Part shown: piece after piece, positions 52,190-61,162 of the stretch
Layout of the letters: each line of letters starts with the position of its first letter
How positions within the stretch are numbered: the first letter of the stretch is position 1
DNA from: Roseovarius carneus
Lineage (GTDB): Bacteria > Pseudomonadota > Alphaproteobacteria > Rhodobacterales > Rhodobacteraceae
Length of the DNA stretch: 64,000 nt
Reading direction: 5' to 3'
NCBI RefSeq assembly: GCF_020141465.1
Contig: NZ_JAHSPD010000001.1
Location: forward strand, 1,098,374 to 1,162,373
The notes under the pieces: generated by a model
Told to the model about the DNA's origin: nothing
Seen by the model: only the letters and a program-made list of their open reading frames with translations
Database searches by the model: none
Position numbers and translations under genes: made by a program

Positions 52190-53338
52190 TCAATCTTCCT
52201 TGTCTGTCCTGAACCAGCTGGCGGGATCCACCGGCGTGTTATCCTGTCTGACTTCAATATAGAGGGTTTCTGTCCAATCGGTAGCCGCCTCTTGCAGCTC
52301 GGCGGGAACAATCCCGTCATCGGCTGCCGTAAGCCCCCCCATCAAGCCCACCGGACTGCCCCCAGGAAGGACCTGGCCGATCTCGCCATAGACCACGTCG
52401 AGACCCGCCAGCACCAGCAAAATGCCCGATTGCGGCTCTAAAATTGCAACGGTGCCATAATCCAGAAGGGGGCCTTTGTAGCGCAACGTGGCCGCTGCGG
52501 GCGTGGTGACCAAGGCGCGGGGCGGGGCGGCCATGACGATGCCGGGGCGGATGATGCCAGCCGCATCCGCCTCGCCCGCGCGGCGGATGATGCGGCCCTC
52601 AAGCGGCAGCGGGAGCAGGCCTTTGCGATCTTCAATACCCGGAAGGCTGCCCGGGGCTTCGTCCACAGCGATCTGCGACAGGCCCGAGGCGAACCCATCC
52701 AGCGATTCGGTGGAGGCGATCAGGAGCGCCGTGCGCACGGCGTCCTCGGTGAAACGGCGGGGCAGGTCGGTGCGGTCGGCAATGGCTTGGCTGAGGGCCG
52801 TGCGCGCGGTCTGCACCCCGGCAAGGCCCTCGTCGAGGCGGCTCGCGGCACTTTCCTGAAGTGCGCGTAGCATGGCCAGATCCTCAAGCTTGGCGCGCAA
52901 GGCTGTCGCCTGCCCGGTGAGGCCCGGCGTTACATCGGCGAGGATCATGCCCGACCGGGCGGTGCCCACCGGGCCAGACGGGTGTAACAGTGTGACCGGC
53001 GCAGGGGTGGAGCCCATGGATTGCAACACGCCCAAGAGCTGTGCAATTTCACGTTCGCTCGCTGCGAGGTCGCGCTCCAGCGCTTGCTGTTGAATGGCGG
53101 CGCGGCGTTGTCCTTCGCGCATGGCCTGAAGCCCGGCCTCATAGGCGCGCACGGTCTGGCTGAGCGCGCGGACCCGGTCGCGCGCGCCGGTGGCGGCGTC
53201 CAGAGCGCGGGTCGCGTCTTCGAGTTGTTGGGCGGCGGCGCGGGCCTCGGTCGCGGGATCAGATTGGGCGAGCGCGCCACCTGAAAGCCCTAAAGCCAGC
53301 GCCAGAGCGAGGGTGCAAAGGCGCGCGCGCGGTCTCAT
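52190..53338 (-). CDS. envC: EnvC-like murein hydrolase activator with degenerate LytM domain
   Basis: A 382-residue periplasmic protein. Signal peptide (MRPRARLCTLALALALGLSG), long coiled coil at about 25-230 and a C-terminal LytM/M23 domain at about 260-380. The domain lacks the zinc ligands: the usual HxxxD is replaced in GIIRPGIVMAAPPRALV and the HxH by TLYIEVRQ. As in EnvC of E. coli, it should therefore activate amidases and not cut peptidoglycan itself. ATG 53338 overlaps the gpmI stop by 4 bases. Confidence 0.87.
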   Translation of the reverse strand: MRPRARLCTLALALALGLSGGALAQSDPATEARAAAQQLEDATRALDAATGARDRVRALSQTVRAYEAGLQAMREGQRRAAIQQQALERDLAASEREIAQLLGVLQSMGSTPAPVTLLHPSGPVGTARSGMILADVTPGLTGQATALRAKLEDLAMLRALQESAASRLDEGLAGVQTARTALSQAIADRTDLPRRFTEDAVRTALLIASTESLDGFASGLSQIAVDEAPGSLPGIEDRKGLLPLPLEGRIIRRAGEADAAGIIRPGIVMAAPPRALVTTPAAATLRYKGPLLDYGTVAILEPQSGILLVLAGLDVVYGEIGQVLPGGSPVGLMGGLTAADDGIVPAELQEAATDWTETLYIEVRQDNTPVDPASWFRTDKED

Positions 53339-54900
53339 GCGGAGCGCTGACCGACGGCTGTTGCTTGGTGATCGGCGGGGACGGGCTTCAAGAGGCAAAG
53401 CCCGGTCATCTCTGCGGGCACAGGCAGGTTCATCAGCTGCAAGAGTGTCGGTGCCAGATCACTGAGCCGCCCCGGCGCAAGGCCCATGCCCGCAGGACCG
53501 CCCACAAGAATGGCGGGCACCGGGTTGGTCGTATGCGCGGTATGCGGCGCGCCGGTGACCGGATCGATCATCACCTCGCAATTGCCGTGATCTGCCGTCA
53601 CGATCATCGCCCCTCCCACATCCTCAAGCGCCTCCAGCGCCGTACCAAGACCTGCATCAACCGCCTCAACGGCGGCAATCGCGGCGTCCAGATCGCCAGT
53701 ATGCCCGACCATATCGGGATTGGCGTAATTCACCACAATCAGATCATATCCTGCGCGGATCGCCGCCACCAAATGCGTCGTCACCTCGGCGGCGGACATC
53801 TCGGGCTGCATATCATAGGTCGCCACTTTGGGCGATTGCGCCATATAGCGGTCCTCGCCGGGCTCTGCCGCTTCCTTTCCACCGTTCAAAAAGAAGGTGA
53901 CATGCGGATATTTCTCGGTCTCGGCGATGTGAAACTGCGTGCGGCCCTGCTTGGCCACCCACGCGCCCAGCGTGTTTTCCGGCGCCTCATCTGGGAAAAT
54001 GCAATCCATATAGGCGGCATGGGTCTGCGAATACTCGGTGAACCCGCTCACGATGGCGAATTTGGGCCGTGTGCCGGTGTCAAACGCCGCAAACTCCGGA
54101 TCGGCAAAGGCCGCGAGGATTTCGCGCGCACGGTCGGCGCGGAAGTTGAGGCACAAGACGCCATCGCCATCCTTCATGCCGCCATAACCGCCCAGAACGC
54201 GCGGTTTGATGAATTCATCCGTGCGGCCCTTGCCATAGGCGTTATCAATCGCCTCGCCCGCCGTGGTGGCGGTGTAGCCGCGGCCTTGCGCCAGCGCCTG
54301 ATAGGCAAGCTCGACCCGCTCCCACCGGTTGTCACGGTCCATCGCGTAATACCGCCCCGAGACCGTAGCGATATAGGCCCCGGCGGGCAGGGCATCGCGC
54401 AGCTCCTCCAGATAGGACTTGGCCGAAACCTGCGCCACATCGCGCCCATCGGTGAAGGCATGAATGGCCACCCGCAGCCCATGCCCGGTCAGCGCCCGCG
54501 CGGTGGCGATCATATGGTCGATATGGCTGTGCACGCCACCATCGGACAAAACGCCCAAGAGATGCGCCGTGCCGTTTGTCGCGCGCACGGCCTCGGCAAA
54601 GCGTTTGATGCCCGGTAGCGCGCTGAACGTGCCCGTTGCAATGGCCCGGTCGATGCGGCGCAGGTCCATCTCAACCACACGGCCCGCGCCTATGTTCATA
54701 TGGCCCACTTCGGAATTGCCCATCTGCCCCTGCGGCAGGCCCACATCGGGACCATGGGTGATCAGCGTGCTATGCGGGCACCGCGCCATTAGCCCGTCGA
54801 AATGTGGTGTATTGGCGAGCAAAGGCGCGTTGCCCGTCCGCTCATCGGACAGGCCCCAGCCGTCGAGAATGCAAAGAACCACCGGTTTTGGGGTGCTCAT
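53335..54900 (-). CDS. gpmI: 2,3-bisphosphoglycerate-independent phosphoglycerate mutase
   Basis: A 521-residue manganese enzyme of glycolysis interconverting 3- and 2-phosphoglycerate. Metal-site start VVLCILDGWGLSDE, nucleophile serine in QMGNSEVGHMNIGAGR, VHSHIDHM, NFRADRAREI and VTADHGNCE are all intact. First gene of the gpmI-envC-ctpA unit; 187 bases without a gene precede it. Confidence 0.97.
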   Translation of the reverse strand: MSTPKPVVLCILDGWGLSDERTGNAPLLANTPHFDGLMARCPHSTLITHGPDVGLPQGQMGNSEVGHMNIGAGRVVEMDLRRIDRAIATGTFSALPGIKRFAEAVRATNGTAHLLGVLSDGGVHSHIDHMIATARALTGHGLRVAIHAFTDGRDVAQVSAKSYLEELRDALPAGAYIATVSGRYYAMDRDNRWERVELAYQALAQGRGYTATTAGEAIDNAYGKGRTDEFIKPRVLGGYGGMKDGDGVLCLNFRADRAREILAAFADPEFAAFDTGTRPKFAIVSGFTEYSQTHAAYMDCIFPDEAPENTLGAWVAKQGRTQFHIAETEKYPHVTFFLNGGKEAAEPGEDRYMAQSPKVATYDMQPEMSAAEVTTHLVAAIRAGYDLIVVNYANPDMVGHTGDLDAAIAAVEAVDAGLGTALEALEDVGGAMIVTADHGNCEVMIDPVTGAPHTAHTTNPVPAILVGGPAGMGLAPGRLSDLAPTLLQLMNLPVPAEMTGLCLLKPVPADHQATAVGQRSA

Positions 54901-55087
54901 GGGTCTGCTCCTGAATTGGTTCAGGCGCTTCTACCCGTTGCGCAGCCTGTGCAAAATGGTGTTTGCGATAACATGCGGGAATTGATTTAGGAGGTAAGAA
55001 ATTTAACCTCGGCTATCTAACGAGTTACTTTGAAATCTGACCCATGTTTAGCTTGCGTTTACTGCTAGGTGCACCCACATTTCCCTT

Positions 55088-55270
55088 ATGGATATCGATT
55101 TGAATAAAGCCGAAATTGAGGGGTTGCGTGAGGTTGGCAAACTTATGTCCCGTGTTTTGGATGACGACGTTAAAGCGAGCCTAATCTCAAAGGGTCTTAT
55201 TGAGCAGAAGCTCGGTGGCTTTGTGCGGTCGCAGCAAGGCAAGATATGGCTGGCGCGTTACAAGCATTAA
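55088..55270 (+). CDS. Small orphan protein, possible winged-helix fragment
   Basis: A 60-residue protein with two predicted helices (NKAEIEGLREVGKLMSRVLD and DVKASLISKGLIEQKL) and a wing-like end GGFVRSQQGKIWLARYKH, resembling a minimal DNA-binding winged helix. I do not recognise it. It lies alone between gpmI and rlmH, in AT-richer sequence than its neighbours, without a strong ribosome site. Either a recently acquired small gene or a remnant. Confidence 0.45.
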   Translation: MDIDLNKAEIEGLREVGKLMSRVLDDDVKASLISKGLIEQKLGGFVRSQQGKIWLARYKH

Positions 55271-55369
55271 GTTTGCGGAGGTATGTCAGGCTGGCCTTTA
55301 TCTTGGGGCATCTCAATCCAAGCAGATGGTTTGAAAATCTTAAGGTCTAAGTCGTATTTTTCGACGTCT

Positions 55370-55840
55370 TCAGACCCTGTGATAAGGCGCGCCCGCAAGG
55401 ATCGAGGTGGCGCGATAGATCTGCTCCGCCAGCATGACCCGTGCCAGCATATGCGGCCAGACCATCTTGCCCAGCGACAGTGTGAAATCCGCGCGCTTGC
55501 GCAGATCCGGCGCGATGCCGTCTGCGCCGCCAATCACAAAAGCCGCATCCGAGCGCCCGGTGTCGCGCCATCCCGCCAGCTTATCCGCGAAATCGGGCGA
55601 GGAGATCAGCTTGCCCCGCTCGTCCAGCGCGATCAGCACCGCACCGGCAGGCAATGCGCGATCCAGCAAAGCGGCTTCTGCCGCCATGCCGCCGCCCTTT
55701 TTATCCTCCACCTCATGCAAGGTGCAGGGGCCAAGGCCAAGCGCGCGTCCCGTTCGGTCCGCGCGCATCAGGTAATCATCGAAAAGATCGCGCTCGGGCC
55801 CGGCACGAAGCCGGCCCACAGCGCAGATATGCAGCTTCAT
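55370..55840 (-). CDS. rlmH: 23S rRNA (pseudouridine(1915)-N(3))-methyltransferase
   Basis: A 156-residue SPOUT methyltransferase. The knot region FVIGGADGI and the C-terminal MLAEQIYRATSILAGAPYHRV are diagnostic, and length is standard. It modifies helix 69 of 23S rRNA in the assembled ribosome. It overlaps rsfS by 4 bases, the usual pairing. Confidence 0.96.
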   Translation of the reverse strand: MKLHICAVGRLRAGPERDLFDDYLMRADRTGRALGLGPCTLHEVEDKKGGGMAAEAALLDRALPAGAVLIALDERGKLISSPDFADKLAGWRDTGRSDAAFVIGGADGIAPDLRKRADFTLSLGKMVWPHMLARVMLAEQIYRATSILAGAPYHRV

Positions 55841-56280
55841 TCAGGCGGAGGGGTCATCGACGCATCGCCGCCGAGCCACATTTTCTCCAATTGATAAAAC
55901 TCGCGCACTTCGGGGCGAAACACGTGAACGATGATATCGCCCGTGTCGATCAGAACCCAATCACCGGTCTCCTTGCCTTCGATCCGCGAGGCGGTGCCGA
56001 GATCCTGCTTGAGCCGCTCGACCAGCTTCTCGGCAATCGCCGACACCTGCCGCGAGGAGCGCCCCGAGCAAATGATCATATGATCGCCAATCGAAGATTT
56101 GCCGCGCAGATTGATCTGCACGACCTCTTCGGCCTTATCGTCGTCGAGGGATTTGAGGATATAGGCGAGTTGCTCGTCGCTGCTGGCGCCTTGGCCCCGG
56201 ATCATGCCTAGGGAAACCTTGTGTGCGGCCCGCGCCGCATCAGCCGAAATGGACAGGACAAAGTCCTCCTTGATGCACAC
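55837..56280 (-). CDS. rsfS: Ribosome silencing factor RsfS
   Basis: A protein of up to 147 residues that binds L14 and blocks subunit joining in starvation. Conserved LDDDKAEEVVQINLRGKSSIGDHMIICSGRSSRQV and GDWVLIDTGDIIVHVFRPEVREFYQLEKMW. The start is uncertain. GTG 56280 is the only conventional start giving full length, but a perfect AAGGAGGA lies after it, exactly 7 bases before an in-frame CTG at 56256. Initiation at CTG, giving 139 residues, is therefore likely. Confidence 0.9.
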   Translation of the reverse strand: MCIKEDFVLSISADAARAAHKVSLGMIRGQGASSDEQLAYILKSLDDDKAEEVVQINLRGKSSIGDHMIICSGRSSRQVSAIAEKLVERLKQDLGTASRIEGKETGDWVLIDTGDIIVHVFRPEVREFYQLEKMWLGGDASMTPPPE

Positions 56281-56398
56281 CGGCCAAAGGCCCCGGTGCT
56301 GGGCCTACGTTTAACCTAACAAGCCAGCGGGGCCTTTTCAACAAAGCGCTGTGACAAAGGTGCAAGATTGCGCATGACCGCGCCAATCACGCCACGTC

Positions 56399-57766
56399 TC
56401 AGGATTTGGTGGTGGGCGCCTCGTGGGCATCTCCGAGCATCCGCAATTCTCGCTGCGGGAAGGGAATCGAGATGTCATGGGCCTGAAACGCGTCCCAAAG
56501 CGCCAGATAGACATTGCCGCGAATATTGGTCAGCCCGCCGGTGGGGTCGCGGATCCAAAATCGCAGGATGTAATCCACGCTGCTGTCGCCAAAGCCCACG
56601 ATATGGCAGACGGGGGCCTTCATGCTCAGCACACGCTCCACCCCTGCCGCGGCCTCGACTGCGATCTTGCGCACGAGGTGCGGATCATCTCCGTAGGCCG
56701 TGCCGAAATAGATATCGAGCCGCACGAAATCGTTGGAATGTGACCAGTTGACCACCTGCCCGGTGATCAGATCCTCGTTGGGAATAAGGTATTCGCGCCC
56801 ATCGCGGGTCACCACGCTCACATAGCGCGCGCCAAGGCTGTTGATCCATCCGAACGTGTCGCCAAGGCTGATTACGTCGCCCGGCTTGATGGATTTATCC
56901 AAAAGGATGATCACGCCGGAGACAAGGTTTGACACCACTTTCTGAAGGCCAAAACCAAGGCCCAGACCAATCGCACCGGACAAGAACGCAAGCCCCGTGA
57001 GATCGAACCCCACGGCCCGCAGCCCGATGAAGAACGCGGCACCATAAAGCAGGACCTGAAGGAATTTCACCGCCAGAACCTGCATTGAGGGCGAGATTTC
57101 CTCGTTCTTCCTGATCTGCCCTGTGGCTGTGCGCGACACGATCCGCGCAATGAAGAAAAGCGCGCCCAGAACGAACACCGCCTGCACCACCATCCAGACC
57201 GAAAGCCGCGTCTCGCCGATATGCAGCGCCAGCGAATCAAGCAACTCCTGTGCAGGGCCAGTCAGGTTGAGAATGATTAGCGTAGCCCAGATCCAGCCCG
57301 CATAGCGCACAAGGCCGCGCAGGAACCCATTTGCAATGAGCCGCGTGACGATGGCGATGACCAGCCACGCCAGAGCAAGGCTCGCCACGATACCGATCAG
57401 GTAGGAGCGGCTGGGCCATGTGGTCTCTTGCATGACCCAATAGGTTGGCCAGCACAGGAGTACGAAGAAGATCAGCCTGAGCCGCCGGTGCAGCATGACC
57501 AAAAAACGCATCCGCCATTTGGGCCAGCCTTCGCGGGTGCGCATCCACGCATGCACGCGCGGCCCAAGGAAATGCCGCAAAAGATGCGCCGCCACAAACA
57601 CCGCGAGCAGGATCGCGATCTGATAGGCGTTCCACGGCCTGAGAAGCCCAAGGGAAAACCCGTGCAACTGCTCCCAAAGGGTCAGCGCGATCTCGTGGGC
57701 CTGCTGCGCCGGGGCAACCAAGGGCTCGGTGGTGACTGCACTTGTAACTGCGGTTTCGTTTTCCAT
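56399..57766 (-). CDS. Mechanosensitive ion channel (MscS family), multi-helix form
   Basis: A 455-residue inner-membrane channel. About five to six transmembrane helices (near 45-65, 90-115, 125-150, 160-180, 195-220, 240-262) precede the pore helix AFLSGAIGLGLGFGLQKVVSNLVSG with its Gly/Ala packing. The MscS beta domain (IKPGDVISLGDTFGWINSLG, then IPNEDLITGQVVNWS) and C-terminal vestibule follow. It opens on hypo-osmotic shock, a natural complement to the betaine-type importer. ATG 57766 starts MENETAV. Confidence 0.92.
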   Translation of the reverse strand: MENETAVTSAVTTEPLVAPAQQAHEIALTLWEQLHGFSLGLLRPWNAYQIAILLAVFVAAHLLRHFLGPRVHAWMRTREGWPKWRMRFLVMLHRRLRLIFFVLLCWPTYWVMQETTWPSRSYLIGIVASLALAWLVIAIVTRLIANGFLRGLVRYAGWIWATLIILNLTGPAQELLDSLALHIGETRLSVWMVVQAVFVLGALFFIARIVSRTATGQIRKNEEISPSMQVLAVKFLQVLLYGAAFFIGLRAVGFDLTGLAFLSGAIGLGLGFGLQKVVSNLVSGVIILLDKSIKPGDVISLGDTFGWINSLGARYVSVVTRDGREYLIPNEDLITGQVVNWSHSNDFVRLDIYFGTAYGDDPHLVRKIAVEAAAGVERVLSMKAPVCHIVGFGDSSVDYILRFWIRDPTGGLTNIRGNVYLALWDAFQAHDISIPFPQRELRMLGDAHEAPTTKS

Positions 57767-57869
57767 TGCAATCACAGTGGCATGACGCGCGCAGAGCGGC
57801 AAGGGCGGCGTCTGGACAAGGGGCGCGCTTTGAGATTGGAATAAACATCACCCAAAGGAGACAGCCGCC

Positions 57870-58796
57870 ATGCCGACAGCGCTCGTGACACATCCTGATT
57901 GCCTGAACCACAAGACACCGGAGGGGCACCCTGAACAGGTCGCGCGGCTCGAATATGTGCTTGCCGCGCTCAAGGGAAAGGACATGCTGCGCGAGGAGGC
58001 GCCTCTTGCAAGCGATGAGCTGCTCTTGCGGGTACATCCGGCGGCGCATCTGGATGCGATGCGCAAAGCGTCCCCCGAGACCGGGCGCGCGCTGCTTGAT
58101 GCCGATACGTGGATGTCACCCGGCACGCTCAACGCCGCCCTGCGCGCGGCGGGCGGTGCTGCGCGCGCGGTGGATATGGTGATGGCGGGCAGTGTGGGCA
58201 ACGCATTTGTGGCCACCCGCCCGCCGGGGCACCACGCGGAGGCCGCCACGCCAATGGGGTTTTGCATCTTTGGCAATGTCGCGGCGGCGGCGAAACATGC
58301 GCTCGATCATCATGGGCTTGCCCGCGTGGCCATCGTCGATTTTGACGTGCATCACGGCAATGGCACACAGGATCTGGTGCAAAATGATGCGCGCATTCTC
58401 TTTTGCTCCACCCACCAGATGCCGCTCTATCCCGGCACGGGCGACCCAAGCGAGACGGGCGCGCATGGCACCGTCCTCAACGTGGCCTTGCCCGATGGGG
58501 CGGGGGGCGCGGTGTTTCGGCAGGTGATGGAGGGACAGATCCTGCCCGCCGTGGACGTGTTTGCGCCCGAAATGATTTTCATCTCCGCAGGGTTCGATGC
58601 ACACCGCGCGGACCCTCTGGCGGGGCTGAACCTTGTGGAGGCCGATTTTGCATGGGCCACGCAGGCGATCTGCGATCTGGCCGACCGGCACTGCGGGGGG
58701 CGTGTTGTGTCTTGCCTTGAAGGGGGCTACGACCTTGCGGCATTGGCCAGTTCGGCGGCGGCGCATGTGGATATCTTGATCCAGTGCGCGCCCTGA
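57870..58796 (+). CDS. Histone deacetylase family protein (acetylpolyamine amidohydrolase-like)
   Basis: A 308-residue zinc amidohydrolase. TRPPGHHAEAATPMGFCIF (the catalytic His pair), VDFDVHHGNGTQ (zinc Asp and His) and SAGFDAHRADPLAG (zinc Asp) are intact, so it should be active on an acetylated amine. In bacteria likely substrates are acetylpolyamines or other small amides, not histones. AAAGGAGACAGCCGCC precedes the ATG. An MFS gene follows after 40 bases. Confidence 0.92.
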   Translation: MPTALVTHPDCLNHKTPEGHPEQVARLEYVLAALKGKDMLREEAPLASDELLLRVHPAAHLDAMRKASPETGRALLDADTWMSPGTLNAALRAAGGAARAVDMVMAGSVGNAFVATRPPGHHAEAATPMGFCIFGNVAAAAKHALDHHGLARVAIVDFDVHHGNGTQDLVQNDARILFCSTHQMPLYPGTGDPSETGAHGTVLNVALPDGAGGAVFRQVMEGQILPAVDVFAPEMIFISAGFDAHRADPLAGLNLVEADFAWATQAICDLADRHCGGRVVSCLEGGYDLAALASSAAAHVDILIQCAP

Positions 58797-58836
58797 ACCG
58801 GCCCTCGTCCAAGCATCACCGTAAAGGAGAGGCCCC

Positions 58837-60033
58837 ATGCGCTCAGGCTTGATCATGCTCTGCCTCGCTTACGTTCTGAGCCAGTTTTTCCGCGCGTTTC
58901 TCGCTGTGTTGGGCGCGCCGCTTGAGGCGGATATCGGCGCGGACGCGTCTGATCTGGCCTTTGCCTCGGGGCTTTGGTTTCTGACCTTTGCGGCCATGCA
59001 GCTGCCCGTCGGCTGGGCGCTGGACAGGATCGGGCCAAGGCGCACGGCCGCGGCCTTGCTCCTTCTGGGCGGCGGCGGGGGGGCGATCATGTTCGCCACG
59101 GCCGCAAATGCGTTTCATGTAAGCATCGCCATGGCGCTGATTGGTATCGGATGCGCGCCCATCTTGATGGCGTCCTATTATATCTTCGCGCGGCAATTCC
59201 CGGCGGCGCAATTCGCGACGCTGGCCGCCGTGATGCTGGGTGTGGGCTCGTTTGGCAACCTCGTGGCGTCCTATCCGATGGCGCTGGCCGTGGAGGCGGT
59301 GGGATGGCGCGCGACGATGGTGGGGCTCGCGGCGCTTTCGGCTCTGGTCGCGCTGGGCCTTGCGATCTGGGTGCGCGACCCGGAGCCTGTCAGGGACGGC
59401 GCGCGCGGCTCGGTTCTGGATCTTTTGCGGATGCGCGCGCTCTGGCCAATCTTTCCGTTGATGTTCGTGGCCTATGCGCCTGCGGCGGCCATTCGCGGCC
59501 TGTGGATCGGCCCTTATCTCACGGATATCTATACGCTCAGCACGGCGCAGGTCGGGCAGGCCTCGCTGATCATGGGGCTCGCGATGATCGTGGGCACGTT
59601 GCTCTATGGGCCGCTGGATCGTCTCTTTGGAACCCAGAAATGGGTCTGTCTGATCGGCAACCTTTTGTGCGCTGCGGCGACGCTCGCGCTTGCCATGACG
59701 GTCGGTCAGGGTGTGGCACTCACGATTGCGCTTTGTGCGCTTGTGGGGCTTTTTGGGGCGACATTTCCGGTGATGATCGCCCATGCGCGCGGGTTTTTCC
59801 CGGCCCATCTGGCGGGGCGGGGCGTCACGTTGATGAACCTCTTTGGCATCGGGGGTGTGGGCGTGATGCAATTTGGCTCGGGGCCGTTGCACGGCGCGGT
59901 AAGCGCTGCGGGTGGGCAGGGTGATGCTGCGGCCTATACCGCCCTTTTCGGCTTCTTCGGTGCGGCGGTGCTGATCGGGGCGTTGATCTACCTCTTTAGC
60001 CGCGACGCCCCCAGCGCGCGCCCCCTTTCCTAA
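58837..60033 (+). CDS. MFS transporter
   Basis: A 398-residue inner-membrane protein with about twelve hydrophobic segments in two halves. The typical loop 2-3 motif appears as GWALDRIGPRRTAAALL and a weaker form in the second half as GPLDRLFGTQKW. It could be a nitrate-nitrite-like or metabolite transporter; the sequence does not show the substrate. Probably transcribed with the upstream deacetylase-like gene (ribosome site AAAGGAGAGG). Confidence 0.88.
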   Translation: MRSGLIMLCLAYVLSQFFRAFLAVLGAPLEADIGADASDLAFASGLWFLTFAAMQLPVGWALDRIGPRRTAAALLLLGGGGGAIMFATAANAFHVSIAMALIGIGCAPILMASYYIFARQFPAAQFATLAAVMLGVGSFGNLVASYPMALAVEAVGWRATMVGLAALSALVALGLAIWVRDPEPVRDGARGSVLDLLRMRALWPIFPLMFVAYAPAAAIRGLWIGPYLTDIYTLSTAQVGQASLIMGLAMIVGTLLYGPLDRLFGTQKWVCLIGNLLCAAATLALAMTVGQGVALTIALCALVGLFGATFPVMIAHARGFFPAHLAGRGVTLMNLFGIGGVGVMQFGSGPLHGAVSAAGGQGDAAAYTALFGFFGAAVLIGALIYLFSRDAPSARPLS

Positions 60034-60097
60034 GCCTGCGCAACCCGCTAAGAGCGGCTTCAAGTCAAATACGCTTGGAAAAAAAGGGACACGCCCC

Positions 60098-61120
60098 ATG
60101 GGTTACAAGGTCGTCGTCGTCGGTGCCACAGGCAATGTGGGCCGCGAAATGCTGAACATTCTGGCCGAGCGCCAGTTCCCCGTCGATGAGCTGGCAGCAC
60201 TTGCCAGCCGCCGGTCGTTGGGGACGGAGGTCAGCTTTGGCGACAAGGACCTAAAGACCAAGGATCTCGATACGTTCGATTTCACGGGCTGGGATATCGC
60301 CCTTTTCGCAATCGGCTCGGACGCGACCAAGACCTATGCTCCGCGTGCGGCTGCGGCGGGTTGTGTCGTGATCGATAACTCCTCGCTCTATCGCTATGAT
60401 CCGGACGTGCCGCTGGTGGTGCCGGAGGTGAACCCCGAAGCGGTTGAGGGCTATGCCAAGAAGAACATCATCGCCAACCCCAACTGCTCCACCGCGCAGA
60501 TGGTCGTGGCCCTCAAACCCCTGCATGACCGCGCGACGATCAAGCGCGTCGTTGTCAGCACCTATCAATCGGTGTCGGGCGCAGGAAAAGACGGGATGGA
60601 CGAGCTTTGGGAGCAGACCAAGGCGGTCTACAACCCCACCAAGGACGTGCCGCCCACGACGTTTACCAAGGAGATCGCGTTCAATGTGATCCCGCATATC
60701 GACGTGTTCCTCGACGATGGCTCCACCAAGGAAGAGTGGAAGATGGTCGCCGAGACCAAGAAAATCGTTGACCCGAAGATCAAGGTCACGGCCACCTGCG
60801 TGCGTGTGCCGGTTTTCGTGGGCCATTCCGAGGCGATCAATATCGAGTTTGAGGATTTCCTCGACGAGGATGAGGCGCGCGACATCCTGCGCGAGGCACC
60901 GGGCATCATGGTGATCGATAAGCGTGAAAACGGCGGCTATGTGACGCCGAAGGAATGTGTCGGCGATTATGCCACCTTCATCAGCCGCATCCGGCAGGAC
61001 AGCACGATCGACAATGGCCTGAACTTGTGGTGCGTAAGTGACAACCTGCGCAAGGGCGCGGCCCTCAATGCTGTGCAGATTGCAGAGACGCTCGGCGTGC
61101 GGATGCTCAAAAAGGGCTGA
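60098..61120 (+). CDS. asd: Aspartate-semialdehyde dehydrogenase
   Basis: A 340-residue enzyme of the aspartate family pathway leading to lysine/diaminopimelate, threonine and methionine. NADP-binding VVGATGNVGREMLNIL, the catalytic cysteine in ANPNCSTAQMV and QSVSGAGKDGMDEL are all present. Length is typical. Its diaminopimelate product links it to the cell-wall theme of the window. AAAAAGGGACACGCCCC precedes the ATG. Confidence 0.96.
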   Translation: MGYKVVVVGATGNVGREMLNILAERQFPVDELAALASRRSLGTEVSFGDKDLKTKDLDTFDFTGWDIALFAIGSDATKTYAPRAAAAGCVVIDNSSLYRYDPDVPLVVPEVNPEAVEGYAKKNIIANPNCSTAQMVVALKPLHDRATIKRVVVSTYQSVSGAGKDGMDELWEQTKAVYNPTKDVPPTTFTKEIAFNVIPHIDVFLDDGSTKEEWKMVAETKKIVDPKIKVTATCVRVPVFVGHSEAINIEFEDFLDEDEARDILREAPGIMVIDKRENGGYVTPKECVGDYATFISRIRQDSTIDNGLNLWCVSDNLRKGAALNAVQIAETLGVRMLKKG

Positions 61121-61162
61121 GGCTCAGGCGGATCGCTTGGACACAATCGGCCGCCCCAACAG

